Below are positions 32,170-45,500 of a stretch of DNA of 64,000 nt, in pieces. The notes below the pieces were generated by a model. The model worked only from the letters and a program-made list of their open reading frames with translations. It did no database searches and was not told the origin of the DNA. The number at the start of each line of letters is the position of its first letter. Position 1 is the first letter of the stretch. Location: assembly GCA_012064415.1 (NCBI GenBank), contig SSNU01000021.1:275858-339857 (forward strand), in the 5' to 3' direction. Made by a program: the position numbers and the translations under genes. Source of the DNA: Gyrodactylus bullatarudis (Eukaryota > Platyhelminthes > Monogenea > Gyrodactylidea > Gyrodactylidae).

Positions 32170-35100
32170 TAGCTAATAATAATAATAATAATTTATTAAT
32201 AATACATGTGTTAAGTTAATTTTTTACAATATTATTCTTCATTATATATCTTATTTTTGAGTTCTTTTTTAAATTCATTTAATCTCATATTTTTAATTTT
32301 TCTGTTTAATTTTTGGAAAATATTTTTACATTTATTAAAAATGGCAAGTTTTTTTAGCTGTCCGAATTCAGAAGTATTTGATCTCAGTCCTGAGCGGTTT
32401 GTGTTATATAATATTGGCGATGATTTGATCAGACATATGCTTTTGAGTTCTCGTCTTAATCTTAAGTTATCTCTCGAAAAACCCAATTCGTCTTGGAAAA
32501 AAGGAGAATTTTCCTGAATTTCTTGAATGCTGTATTAATCTTTTTAGACCAATTTTCTCCTTCTGGATTCCATACGGCTGAGCAGTATTCTATTGTCGGT
32601 CTAGCATACATTCTATATAGAAGGATCTTCATTGAGTAGGTTTTAACACATTTGTGAATATGGATTAATCTGCCTATGAACTTTTTTATGATGTCCTTGT
32701 AATGCTGTGTGAATTCAAACTTCCAATTATATACTACACCTAGGTCTTTAACAAGCTCTTTTGGAAGGATCTTTGTTTGCCCAATAAAAATTTTTAGATC
32801 AAAGATGTTTGATTCACATGGGGTTATGTAAAATGACTTTTCTATGTTTGGAGAAAGATGTTTGAGCTTTTCAGATATGAGTTCAAGTTCATTATTTATT
32901 CTAGCAACATTGTAGTATTCATTGAAGTCGAAAACTTTTTTGAAGTCATCTGCATACTTGAAGATTTTGAAATTTTCAGTTTGGATTTCAGCAAATAGAA
33001 TATTGAATAGTAGAGGACCAACTCTTGATCCTTGTGGAACACCCGAAGTTAGAGATTTTAGTTGAGATTTAGCTGATTTCAAACCATTGCATTCTACAAA
33101 TTGCTGTCTATTCGTCAGGTAATTTTCAAGATACTTTAGAAGTTTTGAACATATGCCATGTTTGTGACAAGATTCTAAAATATTATCAAAGCATACTTCA
33201 TCAAACGCCTTGCTTAGATCAATATATATTACAATTTTCTTCTTTTTTCTGCTTTTGAGGAACGAGACATAGCTGAGGAATTGGTTTAGGTAGGATTCAC
33301 AAGATTTTCCTTTGCAGAAGCCATGTTGATTTGAGTCTATTGTTGTTATGTTGACTGAGGATCAAATTCTTTGGTATAGAAATGAATCAATTATTCTCAT
33401 GAATGTTGATTGCAGAGAGATAGGTCTGAAGTCTTGAGATCCTGTTTTTTGTAGGGCAATTACTTTAGCAATCAGAAATTCTTCTGGTATTGTGTTTTCA
33501 TCGAAATATTTTTAAAATAAATTATACAAGTTACTTATGAAAGACTGATGTCCATTTGTTAATATGTTAATGCTCATATTATAGAAGTCCTTGGGATTTT
33601 TGAATTTTAGCTTAGATATCATATTCATGAATCCTGTGTATGATAGGTAGTTAGTATTTAGTTGATTGTTGCATTCGTTGTGATGTTGAAGTTTGTCATG
33701 TTCAAAGGTTTTCGATCTGTTATAGATTTTTACGAAATTTGTCTGGAGATCATCAGGATTCTTTCCAATTATTGTTGTTGTTTTTTATTTTGAGAAATTG
33801 AAGTATTTGTTTAGATATGTATAGCCTATTTTTGGATTTCTTTTTATCTCCATTTTCAAGTTTCATTCAATCTTGGCATAGGTTTGGGACGTAATTGCTC
33901 TTATTTCATTTTGTGTTTTATCAATAATTCTTCTGGAGTTTGAAAAGGAGCAGGAGTATTTTAGTTTTCTTTCAAGTTTTTCGTTCGCTTTTTATTCAAA
34001 ATACATATAGTCTTTCTTCCTTTTCTTTATTGGTACAATTGAATATTTTTCTTTGTAGAATTCAATAATGTTGTTAAGATTTAGAAAATTAAGAGGTATT
34101 TTCGTTATTAATTTGAATATATTATAGTCTGTGAAGTCAAATATAGATTGTGCTGCGGTTTGGCTCATCTGTTCATCAACGCCATTTATTTTTAGTACAG
34201 GTATACCCCCCTGTGGAAATTAACCCCCTTCCTCTCTACACACCTAAGTTCAAATTTATCCGATGACTTCTCCAATCTGGCATTGAATTTAGCACCCTTA
34301 GAAATGATTATGATTTATTTGTTTGCTTTGGAGGTAGAGCAAGCCCTTTTCACACCTAGGATATGTTTGAGAAAAAGAGAGAAAAAGATTTAAAAATAAT
34401 TTTCCATAAATTTATGAGAAACTTTAACTCGATCTAGATATATTAATTTGAGTATAAGATATACAGTAGATTATATGGTTCTGATCTAAAGAAAACGATT
34501 TTTACAATGGTGTAAAAATCAAGAAAAAATAATTTTTGAAATTCAAAACTCCTGCTGAGTCTACTTTAAAGTAATGATACAAAAATTTATATTTATTTTG
34601 GGTGTAGAGAGGAAGGGGGTTAATTTTCCACATCCACCTCTGGGGTATACCTGTATGCAGAATATTCCCAGGTGATCTTTGTTTTTATAAATTTCTTGGG
34701 TATCTAGGTAGCAAGAATAAACTCCAGAATTAATGAAAATACAGTCTAGTATATTATTTTCTCTTGTAGGAGTGTTTACCATTTGTTTGAGATTATATGA
34801 CTGTAAAAGGTTCCCAAGGCTTGAGTTAGGGGTTTCCCAGTTTTCATGAGGCATATTTAAATCACCTAGGAATACGATGTTTTCGTCTAGTGGTAAATGA
34901 TCATCAATTAGATCAGTTAGAGCTATATCAGTAGTAATATTGTTCCCATGTCTTCTATACAATAGAGCAATAGTGATATTAACATTTTGGTTATTTCTTT
35001 TGGCTTTTACAGTTAAGAATTCATTTCCATTGTAACTGAATTTTGATTCTGCTTTGATTTCAATATTGTCTTTGTAATAAATAATTACTCCGCCATGTGA

Positions 35101-35790
35101 ATCTATCAGTCTATCTGAGCGGATATACTTATATCCTTGAATGTGAAGACTTAGGTATATTCATTTCTCCAAGCCATGTCTCTGTATAGCAAAAGAAATC
35201 GTATTTGGTATTAATTATATGCATTCTAATTTGATGAAAACAGGGGAATAATTCGACTAATTCTGATTTCGAACTGATTGGTAGTACCTTGTTTATTGAT
35301 AAAGAATGATTTGTTTACTCTTCTATCAGTGATTACTTTGATAGGTCTCTTTTTTTGACTGTTGCTTTGCCCATTCTGAAAGCATCAACGATTTTGTTCG
35401 ATGTATTTGGATCAATTTTATGCTGAATTTTCTTGGCAATTTGTAGAATGTCCTCTTTTACATCCTCTTTATAGTTATAGATAACAAAGTTTTTGGATTT
35501 GTTCATTCTCTGTTCGGTTTCATTCGTAATGTGGTAGAATTTTCTGTCAATCTCTTTGAGTTGATTTAAGGATAGCTCGCCAAGTGTGTTTTTGTCATTC
35601 ATTATTGAAAAGTCTGGCAACATTTCATTTTGTAGAACCTTTTTTTTCAAGTCTATTTAATCTTTCAACTATTTTGGCATTTGTTTCTTTAAGCTGCTTT
35701 ATTTCATTTAGGAGTATTTGTGTAGTCTTATTTGCATTAGTGGTTACTTTTTTCATAGTAATAGTTCCTTTTTTAGCATAAGTCATATCG
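32170..35790 (-). mobile_element. Non-LTR retrotransposon, family B
   Basis: Minus strand. ORF1-like: MTYAKKGTITMKKVTTNANK (35780 downward, coiled-coil), then an RRM-like part (NFVIYNYKEDVKEDILQIAK ... VDAFRMGKA, to 35333). APE endonuclease remnant: VFLGDLNMPHENW ... NTPTRENNILDCIF ... DHLGIFCI (34962-34670). RT: fingers at 33350-33100 (GFCKGKSCE-type and DLSKAFDE frames, broken), SGVPQGSRVGPLLFNILFAE, FKYADDFKKVF with catalytic YADD, VKDLGVVYNWKF and ARPTIEYCSAVWNP (33082-32462). The 3' end has a TAA/TTA microsatellite (32174-32195). Several frameshifts; inactive. It sits in a gene B intron. Confidence 0.85.
34198..34653. mobile_element. MITE inside the APE/RT linker of retrotransposon B
   Basis: Ends CAGGTATACCCC ... 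GGGGTATACCTG, flanked by TA at 34196-34197 and 34654-34655. About 50 bp of inverted repeat follow (taacccccttcctctctaca against tgtagagaggaagggggtta). Removing it rejoins the retrotransposon frame (HLGIFCI to LKINGVDEQ), so the ends are exact. Confidence 0.85.
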
Positions 35791-36544
35791 AGGTGTTGAT
35801 TCTATGAAGAATACATGTATATGGTTTAATGTATGATATACATTGTATATGGTTTGAAAGCATATCATATACAAATTTATGCCTAAATCTACCAATGGGA
35901 AACAAGCACGCTGTTCTCTTGTTTGATTTTATTAAGTTCAGTCTCAAAATTGATGATTTTGTCTTAAGACCTCAAACTTTCGACCCTAAACTTTATCATG
36001 AAAATAATAATAATAATATGATTGGATCATACCTATTGCAACATTATTATTAATATTTTTTATACTAATTTGCTCCCAAATTTTCAGGCTTTAAATAACT
36101 GCTTAACATTTAGTTTCTAAAAATTCATTATGTAATAAGCGCTAACGTTTTTTTTCTAAAATCATACACTACTTGTAAGTTTTGTTCCCAAAGATCTATT
36201 TTTAATATCTCATTTTCCAATTCATATACTACTTCTAAAATATTATTGTTTTTCTAAAACAATATTCACTAGATATCTACACAAATATAATTTTCGAGTT
36301 TGTCATATTGAAATAACCTTGAAGGTGCGATACAATTAAGGTGCAGTATATATAGGTTATACTTTTTTCATCTGCTTTTAGCTTTTATATGTATGATAAT
36401 ATTTCAAACCTCACTCGCTTATATAAGACGTGACTTTATTTACACTAGAAAATAAAAATAGTTAAATAATATCAAGCTTATTATGTTTATATTACTCAAT
36501 TGGTTCTGTCGTTAGTACACATTTCTAGAAGATAAAAACTGAAC
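35791..36544. other. no gene seen (gene B intron)
   Basis: AT-rich sequence between retrotransposon B and the repeat-4 YQ exon of gene B. The missing 30-nt exon of repeat 5 should lie between 30278 and 36544, but I could not place it. Confidence 0.4.
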
Positions 36545-39500
36545 TTACTTAGCTTATCTGTTTCCTGGGTGCTGTTTGATGAGGACGATCCTTTCGGCAT
36601 TCCAAATAAAACTATCTTGTTAGTATTCTGATCAAAAATAGCCGCACCATTTTGATAATCATTTGTTAGAATTGCTTCGGCGAAATTAATTTCAATAGGA
36701 TGTATTATTTTGATTTATTGAAAAAATTAAAATCATAAAATTAAGTTTTAATAAAGACAGATTATTTGACAAATAAAGTCATTGAAAAAAAACAAATTTT
36801 TATATGAATCTTGCAAATTTGAAACTCTCAGAGTGTAACACGCTGATATTTTTCTAGGATTTGAAGACAAACCCAAGTTTACTAACTAATCACATTTTTT
36901 TATTTCATTCCACTCTAGAAAGATTGGATTTAAATGAATTAATTTCTATTTCAAGTCTTCGAGCATTACAAAATTATTCCTCAATTTTAATTTTTTCGTG
37001 GAGACATTGATTGATTGTTTAATAACTTGCGATGAAAAATTTGAATATATTTTACACCAGTTATTTCCCAAATAAGGCCTTTATTTCATGCATACTCATC
37101 AGTGTAAAATATGCCATATAGATACGTTTTTTGTGAAAATGAATTTTAATAATCATTGGTTGCGGTGTCTTTCAACTACGGTTGATTGTATTTCATACAA
37201 AATTTGAGTAATTAAAGTTTTCAAAATTATACTGGGTATTTAATCAATAGCTTGTGGCGAAAAAAGCATTTAAAAGTAAATAAACACTTCATTGAATTAA
37301 CAATACTATGATGCTTCTATGATGAGAAAAAATTATTGTTGGATTTCTGGGAAATTGCTTAGGGGGAAAGAGCTATTAAATTTTAGTCTATATTCAAAAT
37401 TTCATGAAATTTCCCTAGAATGCAATCCATTTTTGTCTCCTATAGCGAAAATAAAATAATAATATATTTCATAATGATACTCATGACCGATCTGTTGTTT
37501 TTATTTTGTGCTTAGGATTTTCCAGCCATACATTTTCTGATATTTCAGTGTAATTAAATAAAAAAGATTAAAAATAGTATCGTAGTATATAACATGGAAC
37601 CAATATGACTTGTTTTTAAAACTAAAACGTATCTTTAATGAATTTTTAAGTGCCTAAATATTATTGAGAGTTGAATATTTGAATCAAATCAAATCTCATA
37701 TGCATTTTAATCAATATTTTTTCAAAAATACCTTGATCTACTGTGGCTTTGAGATCTTTGTCTGGAATGAAAAAATATATGAACTATATTCTTTATATCT
37801 TGAATTATAAACTACATGTCATATTTGCTGTGTAGGGAACCTCAAAAGCATCTCCAGACGTAACGTTTTTTGCTTTGTATTCATTCTGAATTTTTGTGTT
37901 CTCAGTATCATCTGTGAACAACAACGATTTTCCATTTTCAGATCTCCATCTTAAAAATTTTCAATTAAGATAGCTTTTGAAACTAATGTTCGACATATAA
38001 ATTCAGAAGGCCATGAACTATTATAATATTGAAGTAAATTTGAATTGGTTATACTGTATCTGAAACTTTCATATTTGAATGAATATAATTAAGGTATTTA
38101 TCTACGCGAATATTTCTCTTATTCAATCAATGCATTTGCTTTCCATGGTTTACAAACCCGAGAAAAAGAGAATTAAACTTATTGAATTTGATTTAATATT
38201 TTTGAAACATGGCCATTTTTTACGGGAGAACTTTGCTTAAAATTAACCACAAGAATTATTGTTGACATCAAAATATATATGGAATAATCTTAAGTGTTTA
38301 ACCCTAGAATGACATTTGGGGGTCTTAAACGCCCACATTTGTATTATAAGGAAAAATTAAAATGTCGTTCTAGTGTTAATCAAAAAATATATTTCTCTTT
38401 AGTTTATTTTTTAGAACATAAAATAGAAGAAAATAAATTATGATTTACTAAACTCACCCATTTATATATTGCATCATTTTGTCAGCGCTAAAATAACTTT
38501 TTCATTATATCTTCTCACTCGTTCGGATCTTACTGATTAACTTATTCATTGTTGGCACTTACCAATTTTCTCAGAATCATCAACACTACCGTTTCCACTG
38601 CTGCCACCACCACCACTGCCTCCACTGCTGCCACCACCACCACTGCCTCCACTGCTGCCACCACCACCACTGCCTCCACTGCTGCCACCGCCTCCACTGC
38701 TGCCAACGCCACTACCTCCAGTAGATTTTGGCATTCCAAATACGACAAGCTTTTTATTCTGTTCATCATTGACTATACCAATTTTTGTATAAAATTTTTC
38801 CTTAGTGAAACCTGAAATTACAAATTTTAACTTATTGAATCAACTTTATTTGTTCTCAACTCTACAAAATGTATAAGATCCAGCGAAAAAATATCATATA
38901 ATTAGTTCTATTTTGTTAGTTCTATAATTATTATTTTATGATCATGCTCTCACATACCAGGTTCAAGTGCTTTGGTCACATCGCTTACTAAAATAAAGAA
39001 AATAGTTTATAATTGTAAAGTTTTTAAAATAATAAATTACTTTTAGTATTATCAGTATAAGGTATAGCAACTACATCGGCTGAGGTAACATTCCCGGGGT
39101 CTGCTTTGTATTCTGCATCAGCAGCATTTGCTGCAGCTGCATCTTCAGTCAAAACTGGAACATTATTTTTCTTTCTTAATCTTTAAATAGAATAATATAT
39201 TGATGTATCAATTGTTTATTTAACATACTCATTGATGTAATCTACAACTTTTTTAGAGCTATTTCATTTATTAAAAAGATTGTAGATATCTATTTTACTC
39301 CTTCGGATCTATACATCGATTAATTTATTTTTTCATAATCTTACCCAAATTAGGTTGCTTTGGACCGAAAAAAAGTAGAAGTTTTTTCTTGTTTTTCTCA
39401 TCAATAAAATCCAGTACAAATTTTTGATATGTTTCGTCTTCTATCGCATCTGAATAGATAAAATTTAGTATTCACTAAATAATGAATTAATCATTAAAAA

Positions 39501-42500
39501 AATAAATTAACTTATAGGTTATAAGCTATAACCTAACTAAGGCCTAAGTTTCAGAACACTAAAATTATTTTTTAAGACTTTATGATAATATTTCTCAACT
39601 TTAAGTCTTAATTCAACACCTAACGAAATTTCAAATAAAATAGTTAAACTACTATAAGTAATAACTTATTACATTGTGATATTGAATGATACAGGTAAAA
39701 GCTCTGTAAAGTAACACGACGTGTGTGAAAATGGAAGTTGACTCTATATATATACCATTTCTGCCCCAAATTTCATCAAATTTGGACCAATAGTATTCGA
39801 GTAATGTTAGGCCAATCAGAATGAAGCAATATTCTTCCTAAAAATTCCCAAAGCTCCAGAATTGTTTTTACTATCAGATAGACTAATGAAATTTTGTAGA
39901 TGTTCTTAATATTTAGTGCTGATTTTTATCCAGTTTAAATCATCTTTCTATCATAGAACTTAGAACATAGTATATTGAATATTGACATGAGATGAACGAT
40001 TCTGATTCAACGATATTGTATAAAAAAGCTAATCAAGCTGTATATGGTATCAAATATAAAATTTCACTCCAATATACAAATGATAAATAAGCACGCTATT
40101 TTCATTGTTTGATTTTTTTAAAGTTCAGACTAGAAAATTGATAAAAGATTCTAATTTATTTTGAATACATAATTATGAAATTAAGACTGATCTAGGACTC
40201 TATAAGTTTAATTTTTTACATTTTCATAATCCTTGAAGTGACAAGATTCTTAGATATAACTTCATTTTAAATCTTATTGGATCTTTAATTATTCTGATTG
40301 GCTAGAATATTTTTGAGAAATCTGTGTTTAGAGAGGTTTATCTGGTAGTATCTTTTGTATCATGATGAACAATGTGAATCAAAATTTTCAATGATTGTAG
40401 GAAATCTTATGTCTCAAGGATTGATGGTTTTGTGAGTTTCCCCAGCTGTCATCTCCATTTTCTTAGGCTTTTATGATGGCTTGTCACGTTTCTCATGATT
40501 TTTTATGCCTTGAAGGAATTGAAGTTTCAAGAGCGTAGCGTTATGATCAGCACCAGAAGACGATACAGTTGTCGAGCAGTTTGTATGATTAGAAAAAAAA
40601 CTGCTAAATTATTTTAAAATATTTCTAAAAACTTCTCACTTGGTTTTTCTAAGTTGTAAAAGCAAAATCAAATATTTTTTTTTAAATTTTAGATAAATAT
40701 ATTCTCACGCTTTGATATAAGTGTCAATAAATCCCCCGCTGAAAAAATAGAAGATTAAATTCATATATTTGTTAATAATTTCAAGAAAATAGCGAAATTT
40801 CAAATTTATAGTAGGATAGATGTTTTTTAACATTGGTTTTGAGCTGGGTCACCGATGTCTTTGGATTGGCAACAGGTATGATCCAATCGAATTTTAAGAA
40901 CAATTTCAACCAATAATTTAATTCTAAAAACCTATATATTTGGCATGTATCACACTGATGGGTATGCCCGAAATAAAGGCCTTATTTGTGAGAAAAAACC
41001 CTGGCATGTTTTTTACTTCAAGTCAAATTTATACGTCTAAAATGCGCGACAAAGGAAAATTGGATTAGATTTGCTTAAATAATGAAATTCGAACTCTCAT
41101 GAAATCTGTTCAGGTCTGAAAATGTATCAATTTAATAAAATACAACTATAACACGGGTGGATTATATCCGATTAAACTCTTAACACTTTATACTTATTTC
41201 AGATCTGCTTTTACTTTTTGTGCGAATTTTTTTCTTCCCGTTTGACTTGTAGATTTAAGTTACTCAATCCAAACAATCCGAATGGCAAAACTCTCCAAAA
41301 AAATGGCATTCGATGTAGTCAGGCATGTATTGAGCTGTGAAATTAATTGAGAAGGAGTGAAATTTTTATTTTGGACCTCATTTTTTTGTTTAAAGATGAT
41401 CTTTCTCCCTGCTATAATATCCCAGAGTTATTTAACGAGATGAATTATCCTTTTAATCGAAATTCTTTTTATTGATTCATCAAAAAACAGTCTTAAAATG
41501 AATTCACTTGATAATGCTAATATTTGGCAACCTGTTCCAATCCAAGAGGACAGAATAGAATTACCACCCGTGTAATATGTCAAACACATTATCTATGATA
41601 AAATGAGTATATTTTCCCCTTAAAATTAATAAATTTTTTGTTAGAACAAGAACGAAATTGAAAGAGTTATTTTTGATAATCCAACTGGATACTTTTTATG
41701 CCGACCACTATTTATAAAGTAAATAAATATGCATTATTAAAATTGGACTATTTCCTCATTTAAAATTGTTATGAAAAGAGTAGAAACTGATATGAGATTT
41801 CTTATTTATCTACCTTCTGATAATTTTTTGTTATTATCTCATAAAAAAGACTAATTGTTAACAATATCTTACTGTTGGCGTTTGCAGGCACATCAATTTC
41901 CACTAAATCAGCAACAGTTGGATTTGAGGGGTTTGCTCTTGCATCATTCAAAGCATCTTGCAAAAACTGTTGATCATTTTGATAATTTGGTTTTTTCTTT
42001 GATGTTCTTAACCTAATAAAAATTTTTGATGAATAACTTAAGATTTGGCATTCATGATCCTACATTTATGTATCTGAATCAGAGAGGATTTGGAAGACGG
42101 TTGAATAACGATTAATGAAGCTTGTATTACACTGGTTCTCATCAGGCTCTTACACTGGCTTGATATATACATGAAATAATGAAAAATTAGAAATCCTTTG
42201 ATTAGATTAATCTAGATTTCGATCAACGGAACCTGAAACATTGAGATTTAACTAAAGGCCACCAGTACAGGAAAGTATTTTATATGTCACAACACTCCGG
42301 CACAAATGCTTGATTGAAATATTAACCCCTATGAGAAACAAAATTTTCTGTTAAGATCATCTTGGAATTCGTGAAAAGAAATTTTGCAAATCTTCTCGTT
42401 TGATGTCAGCTCCCGTTTCACCAATATTTCGCTGAAAGAAACGGTTAAGTTTATTTTTTCATCAATTTTCAGTAATCCTTCGCTGAATATAAGTTGTCGC

Positions 42501-45500
42501 TGAATTGATAATGATGACTGTCCAGAACAAAGATTTTAAATTCACAAACAGATGAGGTTGCAATGGGCAGTCCAATTGGTCCTGTCCTGGCTGATATATT
42601 TCTTGCATCCCTTGAAGTTGGTGAATTGATAACTTTCATGTCCTCGAGAAAAGCTCTGACATTGAAGGAATTTTATTTGCACCCTGACAATCAATTCACC
42701 AAAGAAGAAGATAACGATATGTCATCAAAAGCTTCGGGATAAATGAATATTTAAAAAATTACCGTTCATCGCGAAGCCCATTGATGAAGGAGATTGAAGA
42801 ACTTATACCACCTTATTTGTTGAAGCTATTTAAAGGTGATGTCACTCCCCGAATTCTGAACAATAAAATGTCTGAAATTAAATTAGAATATTCCCAGGAT
42901 ACCGACTTCAAATCCTTCCCAAAATAATAAAACTGCTATCTGACCTGTAAGAGAGGTTGAGATCTGAATGAAAGGACTGTGTGACTGTGTTTATCATGGG
43001 TTTTCTCTTTCTAAACCTATTACCTTATGCATGAGAGTGATGGGTATAGATGGGGGATAGGCGTCACTTCCAATATTTATGTTTACGCTAGACACATTGT
43101 GAAAGAATGAATCATGAACACTTTTTAGATTGAGATTTCGAGATTGAATTTTGATTTCTAAATCCAAAACATTTTCAAAAATCTATAGAATTCTCAGTAT
43201 GATGGATAGAACATAGAAAATTTGTGAGGTAAATTAATTTTCTATAAGTTTTCTGATGGTGTTCTTTTTTAATCTATATCATGTCAAACAAAAAAGTTTT
43301 TTGCTTGGTGTAATTTAAGAAAAAAACTATACCAGAATATAGAGAAAATTGAGATCTATACGTCTGTCTATTTAAAATTGAAAATTAATCTGTTGTGTTT
43401 TATTAAATTAATCTGCTGCCAATTCATGAGGATAAATAACTTGTAAGTTTTCCCATGAGCTTTCCTCGATTCTGATTGGTCCATGCATTTAACGAATGAG
43501 AGTGAAGCTTTACATAAGAGGGGAACGCTGGAATTTTAATTCATCTCTTCTCACTTTACGGGACTTTTACCTGTATAAGTATCAAGCTGGTGTAAGAGCC
43601 TGAAGAAATCTGATAAAAATCTCAATTTATTAAAGATATACTCTTTTTGTGATTGAAAAATACTTGAAGAATCAATACTGATATATATGAAACGTTCAAA
43701 GTCGAAACTTCGTACACGATGTCATATACAAGTACATGATATATTATTCTAGTACAAAGTTAGTACAAACACTGAATTTCAGGCTTTATACTCTATAATG
43801 ATTCATGCTTTGTAGGGTAACATATACATTGTGCAACTAATGGTGTTCAGTGTGTACAATTTAAAACTAATTGGTCAATATGGAAACTTTGTGTACACTT
43901 TGAGCACAATGATTAAACATACAATTCGTAGACTGTACTTTTTGTTGGGAAAATTAGTCTAAAATATTTAAACAGTCTTAAGGTCTATTAATTTAAGAAA
44001 AGTTCGAGCATAATATTTATTATTACACGAAAAACCTTTATGAGACCTAGAATTTAGGAAGATCCTTCAGGGACTCCTTTGCAATTTTTAAGAGGTCCTT
44101 ATCTTCTCCAAATGGCTTTTTGGATGCGCTGACTTTACTGATTGGATTTTAATATTCCGTATCCTTAAGTTCTAATCAATTCCAAGTTGTGCACACTGAA
44201 CGTAAGTGTATAAACTGTTCGGAGTCTCCACTTTGAACCTAACATATATATATTATTTCATAAATTAGATTTAGATTATAACAGCTTTATGAAAAACTCC
44301 CTGATAGTCTTAAGACTCTCTTTAGCTTTTGCGAACGAAACTCGAAAGTCGTTTTCTTCAAACTCATAAATATTTTTTTCATTGTCATAAAGAAAAAAGG
44401 GAGTGTTACATCTACGAGATACAATGTTAATTTTTATGGTCAAGTACTAGACGAAATATGATTGGCTTAATTAAGGGTGTCCGAGTAACGTTTGTATTTA
44501 CATATGTATTTACATATACTAGGATACGATACCAGCATACATTGCTTGAATCATGGGTACTTTTTATTCTTCATTTTTTATCGAGAAGATTTTTAGACAT
44601 GATGAAGCTATGAGAAAGAGAATTGTTTAACTCTACCAAAATTATGGAAATCGGCAAGAATTAGCAAAGTTATCCAATGTTCCTTATTCTACAGCGTATG
44701 GATGGGTACGAAGTAATAGAGAAGAATCACTTCCTCGAGGAGGACGAATTAATGTGAAAAAAACTGATGAGAAAGTTCAGAGTATTTTTAATTTTGTGGA
44801 ATCAAATACAACTGCTACTCTTCAAGATTGCTACAATGAATATCAGAGATTGTATAATGATACAGTTTCAATTTCATCTTTGAGAAATTGGGTCAATGGA
44901 CAATGTTTTTATATTTTATATTTTTTATATTGAAAAATTGAAATATTATTTTGAACTGTAATTATTTTTCATGGAGTCCGAATGAATGGACTAATACTTC
45001 GTCATACTATTAATTATATACCTGCATAGACATTGTATATATTTCTCTATAAAATAACATTATGATTCTTGTACACAATTGTATATTCTGACATTGAAAA
45101 AATTAATTATGAGTTTGAAGAAAACGACTTTCGAGTTTCGTGTGCAAAAGTTATAGTTAGCTAGGGAGTCTTAAGACTATCAGGGATTCCGAAGGCTAAC
45201 ATTAGTTTTTAGATTCCATGTAACATAAATATTTTCTTATTTTCCTTTAACTCATTACTATTTTGGTACATCGTAACTAATTTCAGATGAAAATGATGAT
45301 TTTTTTTATTTCTTGAAGAAAAGTTAGTTGGCTGTTAAATCTTAGAAAATTTACGTCTAACAGATAAAAATAATTTGGAACTTGACCTATAAAATAAGAT
45401 TCTTAAACTTACTCATTAATTTTTTTCAAAAGTTCATCTGACCTAAAAATATTTTATATGGAAATTTAATGTATTTTTCTTGTTCCAAGGTATAACGAAT

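Noticed and set aside
38542..38815. Ala/Val-rich and Thr/Ala-rich open frames on both strands
   Set aside because: They are other-frame readings of the Gly/Ser minisatellite. The Gly/Ser frame is the one that joins the conserved FGMPK exon on both sides.
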